NCBI GenBank assembly: GCA_012729635.1 | Contig: JAAYCT010000016.1 | Location: forward strand, 24,005 to 88,004 | Reading direction: 5' to 3' | DNA: 64,000 nucleotides | Source: Clostridiaceae bacterium | GTDB lineage: Bacteria > Bacillota > Clostridia > Saccharofermentanales > Saccharofermentanaceae | In this document: in pieces, positions 44,746 to 53,617 of the stretch | Numbering within the stretch: the stretch's first letter is position 1 | How the letters are laid out: every line of letters begins with the position of its first letter | Translations under genes and position numbers: made by a program | Notes under the pieces: generated by a model | Told to the model about the DNA's origin: nothing | Database searches by the model: none | Seen by the model: only the letters and a program-made list of their open reading frames with translations

Positions 44746-45582
44746 GTGAAGATGGACACCAACCGTTTGGATTGTGCTACGAAATATCCCGTCGTGCTTG
44801 TTCACGGAACGGGTTTTCGGGATCGAAAATGGTTTAATTATTGGGGTCGGATCCCGACCGAACTGAAATCGCGGGGATGCGATCTTTATTACGGCAACCA
44901 GGACAGTTGGGCGACCGTCGAAAACAATGCGATGACGATACAATCACGCATACGGGAAATCATTGCGGAAACCGGAGCGAAGAAAGTAAATATCATTGCT
45001 CATTCCAAAGGCGGCATGGAAGCAAGATATATGATTTCGACACTCGGGATGGCGGATTATATTGCGAGTCTGACCACGATAAGCACACCGCATCACGGGT
45101 CGAAAACAATGGATATTGCCTGTAAACTGCCCGGTTTTATGTTCGGAATGGCTGCCTTTTTTGCGAATCGATGGTTTAAACTGCTCGGAGACCGAAACCC
45201 GGACTTTCATTTTGTCTGCCGACAATTCACGACCGGATACGCGGAGGAGTTCAACAGAGAAAATGTCGATTCGGACGCAGTATATTACCAAAGTTATGCG
45301 GGCGTTATGAGGAATTCTCTGAGTGACGGGCTGATGTTTTTTCCGCACTGGGTCGTATGTTGCATCGAGGGAGAAAATGACGGTCTGGTTACGCCCGGAT
45401 CCGCAATGTGGGGCGATTTTAAGGGAATTCTCAAAGGCTGCACAAATCGGGGCATTTCCCATGCGGATGAGGTGGATATGAGAAGACGCAAATTTACGAG
45501 TAAATCGAAAGAGGGCTTCGTAAGTGATATCTGTGATGTCTATGTTCAAATCGTAATGAACATCAAGCGGCTCGGGTACTGA
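44746..45582 (+). CDS. Alpha/beta-hydrolase lipase, cytoplasmic-looking
   Basis: A 278-residue lipase of the HSKGG group. The oxyanion segment is VVLVHGTGFRDRKWFNYWG; the nucleophile is S87 in IIAHSKGGMEARY; the acid is D212 in ENDGLVTPG; and the base is H239 in GISHADEVD. The start is GTG 44746, six bases after GAGG; the ATG at 44752 is too far from it. A longer in-frame region upstream has no start signal. There is no signal peptide. The next gene encodes a paralogue with an N-terminal membrane domain. The substrate could be a triacylglycerol, a polyester or a lipid. Confidence 0.85.
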   Translation: MKMDTNRLDCATKYPVVLVHGTGFRDRKWFNYWGRIPTELKSRGCDLYYGNQDSWATVENNAMTIQSRIREIIAETGAKKVNIIAHSKGGMEARYMISTLGMADYIASLTTISTPHHGSKTMDIACKLPGFMFGMAAFFANRWFKLLGDRNPDFHFVCRQFTTGYAEEFNRENVDSDAVYYQSYAGVMRNSLSDGLMFFPHWVVCCIEGENDGLVTPGSAMWGDFKGILKGCTNRGISHADEVDMRRRKFTSKSKEGFVSDICDVYVQIVMNIKRLGY

Positions 45583-45606
45583 AAGAAAAGAAAGCGAGAC
45601 GGAAGA

Positions 45607-46938
45607 ATGAGTATCATCCGAAGATTGTTTCATCTGGTTTTTCTGCTTGTTTTTTCGTATGTGTATGTTATTCCCTTATCGCTTCACTGTTCCCCGGTAA
45701 TCCATGTCCTTGTTGTCGGCTTATCCGTCGTGTATTTTATTATTTTCAACATTACTCCTCGATGGAAATGTCGATTTTACTCGCGCGCAGAAGTGCTGAT
45801 GGACGGTCGCGAGCTGATTATTTTTGCATTTTTCCTGACGATTGCCGATCTTGTGTTTGCCATCTTTTTTCTTCCGAAAATAATCAGCGAGCCGGCTGGC
45901 ATTATTTTGAACTTATTCGGAGCGCTGATACTATTGTTTATCGTCGCGCTGAACGGAGTGCTCAGAATTATTTTTGCCTCCACACAACTGAGTCTGATCA
46001 TGAAGCTGTTGCTGTTTTTTGCTTGGTGGGTTCCGTTAATGAATATCATCGTCTCCGGACATGCTTGTCGCGTAGCCCGGCATGAATATCTCTTTTTGCT
46101 TTACAAAAAAGAATTGAACGAGAGCAGAAGGGATACCGATATCTGTAAAACAAAATACCCGCTTTTGATGGTGCACGGTATTTTCTGGAGAGATTGGCAG
46201 ATTTTCAATTATTGGGGTCGAATATCCAAGGAACTGATTCGAAACGGAGCAACCGTTTACTACGGGAACCAGCAGTCGGCCGCACCCATGAACGTTTGCG
46301 CGGCGGAACTGAAAACACAGATTCTTCGCATCCTTGATGCGGAGCAATGCGAGAAAGTGAATATCATCGCTCATTCCAAGGGAGGGCTCGACGCCAGATA
46401 TGCGATCAGTCGGGCGGGCGCCGCACCGTATGTCGCATCGTTGACCACGGTCGGAACCCCGCACCTCGGCTGTCGCCTGGTCGATATTATCGTTCGAAAA
46501 ATTCCCGATTTGCTGATGCAAAAAATAGCGAAGGGGTATAATGCAATGTACAAAAAACTCGGGGACGCCGAGCCGGATTTGATGAGCGGAATCAGCGATC
46601 TGACAACCGAACAATGCGCTTTGTTTAATCAAGAGGTGCTCGATCGGGAAGGCATATATTACTCGAGCATCGCATCAAAAATGAGCAGTTTTTTCAGCGC
46701 GGGTTTCCCGCTGAATGTGGGGTACGCTTTATTGCGTTACACCGACGGAGAAAATGACGGTTTTGTTTCCGTAGAGTCCTCGAAGTGGGGAGCCTTTCTC
46801 GGCAGTTATGAAACCAAGCGCAGGCGCGGAGTTTCGCACGGCGACATGATTGATCTTACGCGCAAAAACATCCCCGGCTTTGACGCCTGCGAGTGTTATG
46901 TGGATATCCTAAAGAACCTGAAGGCTCGAGGGCTTTGA
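45607..46938 (+). CDS. Membrane-anchored alpha/beta-hydrolase lipase
   Basis: A 443-residue protein. Residues 1-170 hold about five hydrophobic segments (for example LFHLVFLLVFSYVYVIPLS and LLLFFAWWVPLMNIIVS) and the rest is a lipase domain very similar to the preceding gene: LLMVHGIFWRDWQIFNYWG, S257 in IIAHSKGGLDARY, D384 in ENDGFVS, H411 in GVSHGDM. The two are tandem paralogues separated by 24 bases. The membrane domain suggests that it acts at the membrane surface, perhaps on lipids. Loss of the hydrophobic part from, or its gain by, one copy explains the pair. Confidence 0.87.
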   Translation: MSIIRRLFHLVFLLVFSYVYVIPLSLHCSPVIHVLVVGLSVVYFIIFNITPRWKCRFYSRAEVLMDGRELIIFAFFLTIADLVFAIFFLPKIISEPAGIILNLFGALILLFIVALNGVLRIIFASTQLSLIMKLLLFFAWWVPLMNIIVSGHACRVARHEYLFLLYKKELNESRRDTDICKTKYPLLMVHGIFWRDWQIFNYWGRISKELIRNGATVYYGNQQSAAPMNVCAAELKTQILRILDAEQCEKVNIIAHSKGGLDARYAISRAGAAPYVASLTTVGTPHLGCRLVDIIVRKIPDLLMQKIAKGYNAMYKKLGDAEPDLMSGISDLTTEQCALFNQEVLDREGIYYSSIASKMSSFFSAGFPLNVGYALLRYTDGENDGFVSVESSKWGAFLGSYETKRRRGVSHGDMIDLTRKNIPGFDACECYVDILKNLKARGL

Positions 46939-47007
46939 CAAGCACGGCAAACGAACCGTGAGGAAAATTCGGAATCGCGTCCGGACCTGATTCCGGCGGG
47001 CACGGGG

Positions 47008-49359
47008 TCAAAGCAATTCGATTTGAATCTTTCCTGCGTTAAAAACAAACAGCGTTCCCCATTCATTCACCTCGGGAACCCCCTGAGAAGCGAGTTTGAT
47101 ACGGAAAACGTTGGTCAGCATCAGTCGGCAGGTCCCCTTGATTCCTTCCGTTTCGACGACAATCGTATTGCCCTTGCGCATAGCGCGCACCACGCCGGAT
47201 CGGGACGCATCGGAGGAAAAGAGATTTGCGGAAGCGGGACGATTCTCGGAGAGTTCGAAAATCGTAATCGTAACCGAATCCAGATAATCGTATTCGGTTG
47301 TGTCATCGCTCTTTCCCGTGACCAGAATGGTATTTTCCCGAGCGAGGATCGGAAGAGTGAAATAGTCGTGCTTTTCATTTCGCCAGCAGGGTCCTTCAAT
47401 CCGGTCACGTGTCATGATGTTTGTCCAGGTTCCTTTCGGAACATAATAGCGGACGGTTCCGGAATCGCTCATGATCGGCGCGCACAGCAAAGACGGTCCG
47501 AGCATGTATTGCCGTTCCAAGGTTTTGCATCCCTCGTCGTTCGGGAACTCCAGAAACATCGGGCGCAGAATCGGGATTCCGAGTGTGGTCGCTTCGACGG
47601 CGGCGGAAAACAGATACGGCATCAACCCGAGTTTCAGACGGGTAAAATGTGCGGCAACCTCCACCGCTTCTTCTCCGTACATCCACGGGACCTTGTATTG
47701 GCCGCTTCCGTGTAATCGTGAGTGTGAGCTCAGCAGTCCGAACTGAAGCCATCGCATATAAAGATCGGGATCGCATCCGTCCTGAAATCCGCCGATGTCA
47801 TGGCTCCAGAAGCCGAATCCGGCGAGTGAAAGTGACAGTCCGCCGCGAAGGGTCTGGGCCATACCCGGGTATGTGGACGGACAATCCCCGCCCCAGTGAA
47901 TCGGGAATTGTTGACAACCGACCGTTGCGGCCCGTGCGAAAATACAGGCTTTGTTGGATCCCAAGCGCTTTTCGAGCACTTCGAAAATCGATTCCTGATA
48001 GAGATAGGAGTAAAAATTATGCATGCTTTCCGCGGACAGAGCATTTCGGTATACGATGCCTTCTTTCTCAGCCTTTGCGCCGTAGAAGGAGTCCGCCACA
48101 GGAATCCGTTCCCCGAAGTCGGCCTTGAAGCAGTCGACGCCCATTCGAATCAAATCGTCGAGGTATTTCTGATACCAGCCGCGTGCAACCGGATAGGTAA
48201 AGTCGACCAGAGCCATTCCCGCCTGCCAACGATCCCATTGCCAGACATCGCCGGATCCGGTCGTTACAAAATATCCTCCGTCGAGACCTTCCTTGAAAAG
48301 CGGGGATTTCTGAGCAATGTACGGATTAATCCAAAGACAAACGCGAATCCCGCGATCGTGAAGTTTGCGTATCAATCCGGCCGGATCCGGGAATCGCTCC
48401 CGATCCCAGATGAAGCTGGTCCATTCGAATCCTTTCATCCAAAAACAGTCAAAATGAAAAACCGAAAGGGGAATTCCGCGATCAATCATTCCGTCGACGA
48501 ATTCAAGGACGGTATCCTCGCTGTAGTCCGTTACAAAGGATGTAGAGAGCCACAGTCCGAAGGACCAGGACGGAGGCAGACATGGTCTGCCGACGAGTTC
48601 GGAGTAAAGGGTCAGCACATGCTTAACGGACTCGCCGCCGAGAATCATGTACTCGAGACTTTCGCCGGCGACCGAAAACTGAGATTTGCTTGGACATTCG
48701 CTTCCGATTTCGAAGGAAACCCTTCCGCTGTGGTTGACAAACACACCGTATGATTTACCGGAGATAAAAAACGGGATATTTTTGTAAGCCTGATCGGAAT
48801 CGGTTCCGCCGTCTTCGTTCCATATATCAACCGACTGACCGTTTCTTACAAAAGGAGTGAAGCGCTCTCCGAGACCGTATATATATTCACCGACCTCCAA
48901 TTCAAGACGCTCCCTCACATAGCCGGATCCCATCGGGTCACGGATATACGCGAGGTTGTTCGTACCCGTTGAAGTCAAAAGCTTTCCGTTGTAAAGAAAT
49001 CGAATACAAAAGGCTCCGGATTTCGGAACCCGTGCTTCCGTGCTGCCCGAAACGAAAACATATTCATCCTCGGTTTCGGCAAAAACCGGCGTTACGCTTC
49101 GTGTGTTCAGTCGAAAAGCCGCGTCCCCGGGTTTTGTCCCGCGATGATTATATGCTTTGACCGATATGATGTTGAGTGCCGGAGAAGAAATACAAACGGT
49201 CATCATGCCGCTGTCGATGCTCGCGAATCGATCCGTTTGCGAGATATAAGGCGCGTAAACCATCAGGGAACCGTCGATTCGTTCCACGCCGTAAATTTCC
49301 TTCGGCGTGTAAACGGAGTATCCCTCCTTTGAAAGCCAGGTTCCGTTTGTAAACCGCAT
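47008..49359 (-). CDS. Glycoside hydrolase family 31, YicI-like alpha-xylosidase
   Basis: A 783-residue GH31 enzyme. The N-terminal domain has IYGLGERFTPFVRNGQSVDIWNED, as in YicI. The nucleophile is the Asp of CFKADFGERIP near residue 414 and the acid/base is the Asp of WGGDCPSTYPG near 492. This KADFGERIP form is typical of alpha-xylosidases, but some members are alpha-glucosidases. No signal peptide is seen, so it would act in the cytoplasm on imported oligosaccharides. GGGAGGTGG precedes the ATG. It lies downstream of sigI-rsgI, separated by a terminator. Confidence 0.93.
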   Translation of the reverse strand: MRFTNGTWLSKEGYSVYTPKEIYGVERIDGSLMVYAPYISQTDRFASIDSGMMTVCISSPALNIISVKAYNHRGTKPGDAAFRLNTRSVTPVFAETEDEYVFVSGSTEARVPKSGAFCIRFLYNGKLLTSTGTNNLAYIRDPMGSGYVRERLELEVGEYIYGLGERFTPFVRNGQSVDIWNEDGGTDSDQAYKNIPFFISGKSYGVFVNHSGRVSFEIGSECPSKSQFSVAGESLEYMILGGESVKHVLTLYSELVGRPCLPPSWSFGLWLSTSFVTDYSEDTVLEFVDGMIDRGIPLSVFHFDCFWMKGFEWTSFIWDRERFPDPAGLIRKLHDRGIRVCLWINPYIAQKSPLFKEGLDGGYFVTTGSGDVWQWDRWQAGMALVDFTYPVARGWYQKYLDDLIRMGVDCFKADFGERIPVADSFYGAKAEKEGIVYRNALSAESMHNFYSYLYQESIFEVLEKRLGSNKACIFARAATVGCQQFPIHWGGDCPSTYPGMAQTLRGGLSLSLAGFGFWSHDIGGFQDGCDPDLYMRWLQFGLLSSHSRLHGSGQYKVPWMYGEEAVEVAAHFTRLKLGLMPYLFSAAVEATTLGIPILRPMFLEFPNDEGCKTLERQYMLGPSLLCAPIMSDSGTVRYYVPKGTWTNIMTRDRIEGPCWRNEKHDYFTLPILARENTILVTGKSDDTTEYDYLDSVTITIFELSENRPASANLFSSDASRSGVVRAMRKGNTIVVETEGIKGTCRLMLTNVFRIKLASQGVPEVNEWGTLFVFNAGKIQIELL

Positions 49360-49540
49360 ATTCCACCTCCCGTTTCGAGTCGGTCCGGCGAATAAAACAA
49401 ACGCGTTCGACCGAACGAATTACTTTTTCCATTATTTCAGAATATGCCGAGGAACGTCAACTGATTTTGCGATTTTGACCCAAATCGACGGAAGCGGAAA
49501 GAATAATCACGAGAGAACGGTGACCGAAATGCCCGGCATG

Positions 49541-49566
49541 AAAAAGCCGCCCCGAGAGGCGGCTTT
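49541..49566 (-). terminator. Terminator after rsgI
   Basis: Perfect 9-bp stem (49543-49551 with 49558-49566), six-base loop and a T run on the minus strand. It separates sigI-rsgI from the GH31 gene. Confidence 0.85.
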
Positions 49567-49602
49567 CCGATATTTTCCTGAATCCGAAAAATGCTGTGGG
49601 GT

Positions 49603-50658
49603 CTATTTCCCTCCGTGCGGATTGGACGGGATTGAGAAAGATGTTGAGGGTGAGGTAGTCGGCTCGGCACTCGTATCGGTCGGTTCGGCACTCGTTTCGG
49701 TCGGTTCGGCACTCGTTTCGGTCGGTTCGGCACTCGTTTCGGTCGGAAAGGTTTCCGTCGGTTCGGTGCTCGTTTCCGTCGGTTCGGTGCTCTGATGCGA
49801 GTTCGAAGGAGCGGTGGGCTTTGTCGGTTTCGTCGGGTCGGCAGTCGGACGAGTGTCCGCAGGAGTACTCGGCTGGGTCGGGTCAGCACTCGTGTGCGAT
49901 CCGGCGGGATGGCTGACCGTAATCCGCGTCTGATCCATTTCTCCGGATTGAGCCAAAATGCGAATGATTTCTCCGAGCGGAACGGCTTTGATATTTTCGG
50001 CGGTCCAAGGTCCCTGCTGAGCGGCGGACTGATTGAGCAACATCTGCATTCCGACGGAAAGACCGTTCTTGCGGGCGGTTTCCGACACACCGCCGTCGTT
50101 TGAGTAGATAACGTGCATGCGGTATTTTGAGTCCTCGGCGCCTTCTTCCAGAAGCGTCAATTGTGTCTTGAGCGCCTCGTCCTTGGCGGGCATCACGGCG
50201 GAAATCAAGACGTCGCTTATATCCTCATAGCCATTTTCTTCCAGGCAGATCAGCCAACGATCGACCGCATCCTGCCATGCCAGTCCCTTATATTGTTCTT
50301 TAACCATAAGCTTCGCCGCGTCGGCGTTTAGAGCCTGGATGTCCGTGACAATCAGATCCTCATTCAGTGAGAATTGAATGCTCGGATTGACGTCAACGGA
50401 AATAACGGCGTATGTTCGCGAGGAAAGAATACTCTGAGATATGATAACACCGGCGACAATCGCGAAAATTGCCGCGGCAAAAGCCATCAGAGGACGAAAA
50501 ACCGTCCCTCTGGATTTTTGCGATGTTTTGGTCGATTCAATGATGATTTCCTGTCCGGGAGCAACCCCGGCCCGGCTGGGGACTCTCTCGAGTCGACACC
50601 CGGAAGTGAAAACAACCATCGAAGCGTTGTCAACGGATAAAACAACTCCGCGGTTCAC
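49603..50658 (-). CDS. rsgI: RsgI-like anti-sigma factor with disordered C-terminal tail
   Basis: A 351-residue protein. Residues 1-48 are the cytoplasmic RsgI N-terminal domain (VVLSVDNASMVVFTSGCRLERV); 54-78 are one membrane helix; 84-245 are an outside domain that begins with YAVISVDVNPSIQFSLN. The NPS at 91-93 is where autocleavage is described in RsgI SEAL domains. Residues 250-351 are a low-complexity Thr/Pro/Ser/Glu tail with repeats of SAEPTET. No carbohydrate-binding or protease module is present, unlike cellulosomal RsgIs. It overlaps sigI by four bases and would hold SigI until an envelope or wall signal. The role of the tail is inference. Confidence 0.9.
   Translation of the reverse strand: MNRGVVLSVDNASMVVFTSGCRLERVPSRAGVAPGQEIIIESTKTSQKSRGTVFRPLMAFAAAIFAIVAGVIISQSILSSRTYAVISVDVNPSIQFSLNEDLIVTDIQALNADAAKLMVKEQYKGLAWQDAVDRWLICLEENGYEDISDVLISAVMPAKDEALKTQLTLLEEGAEDSKYRMHVIYSNDGGVSETARKNGLSVGMQMLLNQSAAQQGPWTAENIKAVPLGEIIRILAQSGEMDQTRITVSHPAGSHTSADPTQPSTPADTRPTADPTKPTKPTAPSNSHQSTEPTETSTEPTETFPTETSAEPTETSAEPTETSAEPTDTSAEPTTSPSTSFSIPSNPHGGK
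49658..49798 (-). repeat. 21-bp tandem repeat coding for the RsgI tail
   Basis: Six or so copies of a 21-base unit (GTCGGTTCGGCACTCGTTTC plus one base on the plus strand), with one 15-base irregular unit, encode the EPTETSA heptad. Copies 49679-49699, 49700-49720 and 49721-49741 are identical. Such arrays change length easily. Confidence 0.85.
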
Positions 50659-51395
50659 AGGTTTGCCTCCTTTTCAAGTATCGCCACGTAGGATCTGATT
50701 AAAAACAGGTCGCTTTGCAGCAGTATGGCCAAAAGCAGTATGCACGAGCGGTGCTTGTCGATTCTTTTTGCCGTCTCGTCCATCCTTCGGGCGATTTCGG
50801 ATACGGGCAGGCGTCTGTTCTCCATTGTCTTTTCGAAAAGCTCCGAATCGTCCGAAAGAATCCGGGCCGCTTTCACGCAGAATATCAGTGTTTGCCGCTG
50901 TTTCGGAAAGTGCTCAACCAATCCGTCCAACGTTAACCCGAAAAGCGAGAGCTTGTACTCGACCTCGATCATCGAATCCTCGGATTCAATGTCGGCATAT
51001 GCAATGCCGCTTCTCGTGTCTTCCAACCGTTCCTCGTAGGGAATCGGTCCACGATCCATGTCGGAAAAGCTCTGCTCTCTGCGCACCGAAGTTCTTTGCC
51101 GGTTCCAGTCGATCAGACGATTCCGAATGATGATGGCCGCATATGTCCGAAAAGGAATCTGTTTCTCGGTCGAGAATCGGTCGATCGCCGTATTGAAGGC
51201 GTCGAGTGCGATACTGAATTCGTCGGTGTTGTCCACGGAGATCATAAACGAATGCTTGCGCACCAGTTTCTTGATCCAGGGCACACTCTCGGCGATAACA
51301 TCCTCGCGAACCCGCGCATCACCACTTTGAGCGAGCAATATCGCATCTTCCGATATCGGCTGACCGTTTAACACGTCGTCATCCTTCCGGGACAT
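50655..51395 (-). CDS. sigI: RNA polymerase sigma factor, SigI family
   Basis: A 247-residue sigma-70-type protein of the SigI group. The N-terminal region 2 is visible as DEFSIALDAFNTAIDRFSTEKQIPFRTYAAIIIRNRLIDWNRQRT; the usual C-terminal SigI region (VEHFPKQRQTLIFCVKAARIL, LPVSEIARRM) follows. The start at 51395 has GAAGGGA upstream. It is followed by rsgI with a four-base overlap, the standard sigI-rsgI pair. A stretch ACCCCG (51447-51442 on the minus strand) with CGTA 18 bases later resembles SigI-type promoters, so it may be autoregulated. Confidence 0.88.
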   Translation of the reverse strand: MSRKDDDVLNGQPISEDAILLAQSGDARVREDVIAESVPWIKKLVRKHSFMISVDNTDEFSIALDAFNTAIDRFSTEKQIPFRTYAAIIIRNRLIDWNRQRTSVRREQSFSDMDRGPIPYEERLEDTRSGIAYADIESEDSMIEVEYKLSLFGLTLDGLVEHFPKQRQTLIFCVKAARILSDDSELFEKTMENRRLPVSEIARRMDETAKRIDKHRSCILLLAILLQSDLFLIRSYVAILEKEANL

Positions 51396-51516
51396 TATGC
51401 ATATCCCTTCATTACTTATATACGAATCATACACGGTTTTTCGGGGTGAATTCCATAAGAATATCGTGATTATTTTCATTTTTGTCATAAATGGAGTGTT
51501 TGTTTACAAATTTAGG

Positions 51517-51544
51517 TTGACAAAACCCTCAATTTTCGTATTAT
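51517..51544 (+). promoter_or_regulatory. Sigma-A promoter of the second GntR/ABC operon
   Basis: Perfect TTGACA (51517-51522), a 16-base spacer and TATTAT (51539-51544). The operator at 51544-51565 begins at its last base. Confidence 0.7.
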
Positions 51545-51565
51545 TGTATTAAGCGCTTGATACAA
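51544..51565 (+). promoter_or_regulatory. Putative operator, TTGTAT-N10-ATACAA
   Basis: A 22-bp palindrome with ten of eleven paired positions covers the transcription start region. The 6-10-6 layout is the same as in the operator at 21935-21956. Confidence 0.65.
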
Positions 51566-51634
51566 GATAGAATTCACCGGCATTCTTGACCCGACTTGAC
51601 TTCGACATGAATCACCGGCGGAAAGGAGCGATCA

Positions 51635-52057
51635 TTGACCGATCCATTCGACGATAAGTCCCCGATATATTTACAGCTGGTCATCATTTTCAAGGAGAAG
51701 ATCGCGAACGGGACCTGGCCGGTCGGAGGACGTGTGGACACGGTTCGGGATCTGGCGGTTCAGTTCCGGGTGAACCCCAACACGGTTCAACGGGCACTCG
51801 CGGAGCTTGAACGCGAAAAGCTCGTATTCTCGGAACGAACGAGCGGGCGGTTTATCACAAGTGACGAGGATACGGTCCGCGGCGTTCGCGATCATTTGGC
51901 CAATCTTTGCATCCGTGAATATGCGGACCGAATGTCCCGTTTGGGATACGGATCCGATGTGATCCTGAAAATGACCGAAGAATACATCCGGGAGAAGCGG
52001 TTTTCCGACAACAGGGGTGTGAGGGAAAAAGGAGAGGAAAAACATGATTTCGATTAA
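51635..52057 (+). CDS. GntR-family regulator, YtrA subfamily (second)
   Basis: A 140-residue winged-helix protein from TTG 51635, with AAAGGAG six bases upstream. The pattern IYLQLVIIFKEKIANGTWPVGGRVDTVRDLAVQFRVNPNTVQRA is a standard YtrA-type DNA-binding domain; ERTSGRFIT is the wing. The C-terminal part is short and helical. It overlaps the next gene (ATP-binding protein) by 14 bases. It is the paralogue of the regulator at 21970. The expected target is the inverted repeat over its own promoter. Confidence 0.91.
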   Translation: MTDPFDDKSPIYLQLVIIFKEKIANGTWPVGGRVDTVRDLAVQFRVNPNTVQRALAELEREKLVFSERTSGRFITSDEDTVRGVRDHLANLCIREYADRMSRLGYGSDVILKMTEEYIREKRFSDNRGVREKGEEKHDFD

Positions 52058-52745
52058 AAATCTCAATAAGAATTACGGTTCCACAGTGGTTTTGAAGGAC
52101 ATGAACCTGGAGCTCGGCTCCGGTCGGATTGTCGGACTCGTGGGGCCGAACGGATCCGGCAAGACGACACTTCTAAAAATCTTAGCCGGTCTGACGAGCG
52201 ATTACACCGGCAAGGTGTTGATCGAAGGTTCGGAGCCGGGGGTCGATACGTGCGCCATCGTATCCTTTCTTCCGGAAAAGACATATTTGAGTGACTGGAT
52301 GCGCAGTGTGGATGCGATTGATTATTTTAACGATTTTTACGCGGATTTTGACCGTTTGAAAGCAAACGAAATGCTGACGCAATTGAGGCTTAATCCGAAG
52401 CAGAAAATCAAAACGATGTCCAAAGGAATGCAGGAGAAGCTACAATTGACGCTTGTGATGGCGCGGAACGCGAAGGTGTATTTGTTGGACGAACCGATCG
52501 CGGGTGTTGATCCGGCAACGAGAAGTTTAATTATGGATGCACTGCTGAAGCAGTATTGTGAGGATTCTCTGATGGTTTTCGCGACGCACCTGATCTCGGA
52601 TGTCGAACGCATTTTTGATCAGGTTATTTTCCTCGGATTCGGAGAGATCAAAATAAACGAAGAGGTCGACCGGATCCGGGAGAAATACGGAAAGAGTGTA
52701 GATGAAGTATTTCGGGAGGTGTTTTCATGTTTGGTAAGCTTGTAA
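52044..52745 (+). CDS. ABC transporter ATP-binding protein
   Basis: A 233-residue ATPase with Walker A GPNGSGKTT near residue 34, signature MSKGMQEKLQL near 126, Walker B YLLDEPIAGVDP near 147 and H-loop ATHLISDVERI. The MSKGM signature and short form are typical of YtrB-like partners of YtrA regulators. It overlaps the regulator gene by 14 bases and the permease by 19, so all three are coupled. Confidence 0.92.
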   Translation: MISIKNLNKNYGSTVVLKDMNLELGSGRIVGLVGPNGSGKTTLLKILAGLTSDYTGKVLIEGSEPGVDTCAIVSFLPEKTYLSDWMRSVDAIDYFNDFYADFDRLKANEMLTQLRLNPKQKIKTMSKGMQEKLQLTLVMARNAKVYLLDEPIAGVDPATRSLIMDALLKQYCEDSLMVFATHLISDVERIFDQVIFLGFGEIKINEEVDRIREKYGKSVDEVFREVFSCLVSL

Positions 52746-53596
52746 AGCACGAGTTTCGTGCGACGGGAAGAATTATTCCTTTTGTGTTTCTGGTCACCAT
52801 TTTCATGAGTCTGATTACGATTACGGGAATTTTACTGAATATCGACGCGCTGATCGGAGTTTCGTTTTTCTTCTTGATTATTACTCTGATTGCCGAAGTC
52901 ATCGTGACATACGGGCTCTTGATTTGGCGATTCTACAAGACGATGTGCGGGAACGAAGCATACCTTTCATTTACCCTGCCGGTCAAGCCGAGACTTCTGT
53001 ATTTCTCAAAAATGCTGGTCTCTTTTGTTTGGGTTTTACTCAGCATGTTGGTGTTGATGTTGGGGATGTCGCTTATCGTTTTGGTGATTATTAAGGGAAA
53101 AGATACCTCAATCGCCGGCATCATTGAGGGGATCAAGGTCATGACGGATTTTCTGGGGTTCTCCGATCATAAGGGGATCGCGATTCTTTTCATCATCGTA
53201 GTGACGGTTTTTTCCATCCTCGGCGGTTTGACGTCCATCTTCTTTGCCGTTACGCTCGGAAGCACCTCCAGATTTCATAAATTCGGGATCGGCGGACCGA
53301 TTCTTGTTTATCTGGTGGAGTATATCTCGCTTCAAATGATCGGCATGCTTGCATTCGGTCTCATCCCGCTTGCGCTGGAAGTTACGGTTCGACTTGATGA
53401 GGGGCTTTCCTACCGACTGGTATCCCGGAACATGATAGAATGGATCTTAGAGGAAACGAAGAGATCCGCGACCGGAGCCGCGGCTTCGGAAGTGGGGTTG
53501 ATCGGAATCGGCACCTATATCGTTCTTCCGATCATCCTGGCGGTGCTTTTTATGGCAACGACACGAATCGTCGAGAAGCACATGAGCATCCGCTGA
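52727..53596 (+). CDS. ABC transporter permease of the YtrA-controlled system
   Basis: A 289-residue integral membrane protein with about six helices (IIPFVFLVTIFMSLITITGILL, VSFFFLIITLIAEVIVTYGLLIW, LVSFVWVLLSMLVLMLGMSL and others). The opening MFGKLVKHEFRATGR is a common start of ABC-2 permeases in these operons. GGAGGTG precedes the ATG. It is the last gene of the operon; the CCA-adding enzyme gene follows 21 bases later. The substrate is unknown. Confidence 0.85.
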   Translation: MFGKLVKHEFRATGRIIPFVFLVTIFMSLITITGILLNIDALIGVSFFFLIITLIAEVIVTYGLLIWRFYKTMCGNEAYLSFTLPVKPRLLYFSKMLVSFVWVLLSMLVLMLGMSLIVLVIIKGKDTSIAGIIEGIKVMTDFLGFSDHKGIAILFIIVVTVFSILGGLTSIFFAVTLGSTSRFHKFGIGGPILVYLVEYISLQMIGMLAFGLIPLALEVTVRLDEGLSYRLVSRNMIEWILEETKRSATGAAASEVGLIGIGTYIVLPIILAVLFMATTRIVEKHMSIR

Positions 53597-53617
53597 TCCG
53601 CCGGCTGTGAGGCGGAA

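Noticed and set aside
47896..48753. 285-codon frame opposite the GH31 gene
   Set aside because: Antisense shadow; the GH31 frame has all catalytic motifs.
49405..49418. CGTTCG-AC-CGAACG palindrome upstream of the GH31 gene as a regulator site
   Set aside because: Only a short dyad with no regulator gene nearby and no second copy; too weak to call.
49475..49795. Plus-strand frame encoding repeated VSVGSAL
   Set aside because: It is the antisense reading of the rsgI 21-bp repeats, which stay open in several frames by periodicity.
49658..49798. Possible CRISPR array from regular 21-bp repeats
   Set aside because: The units are contiguous with no spacers, lie in a coding region and keep the frame.
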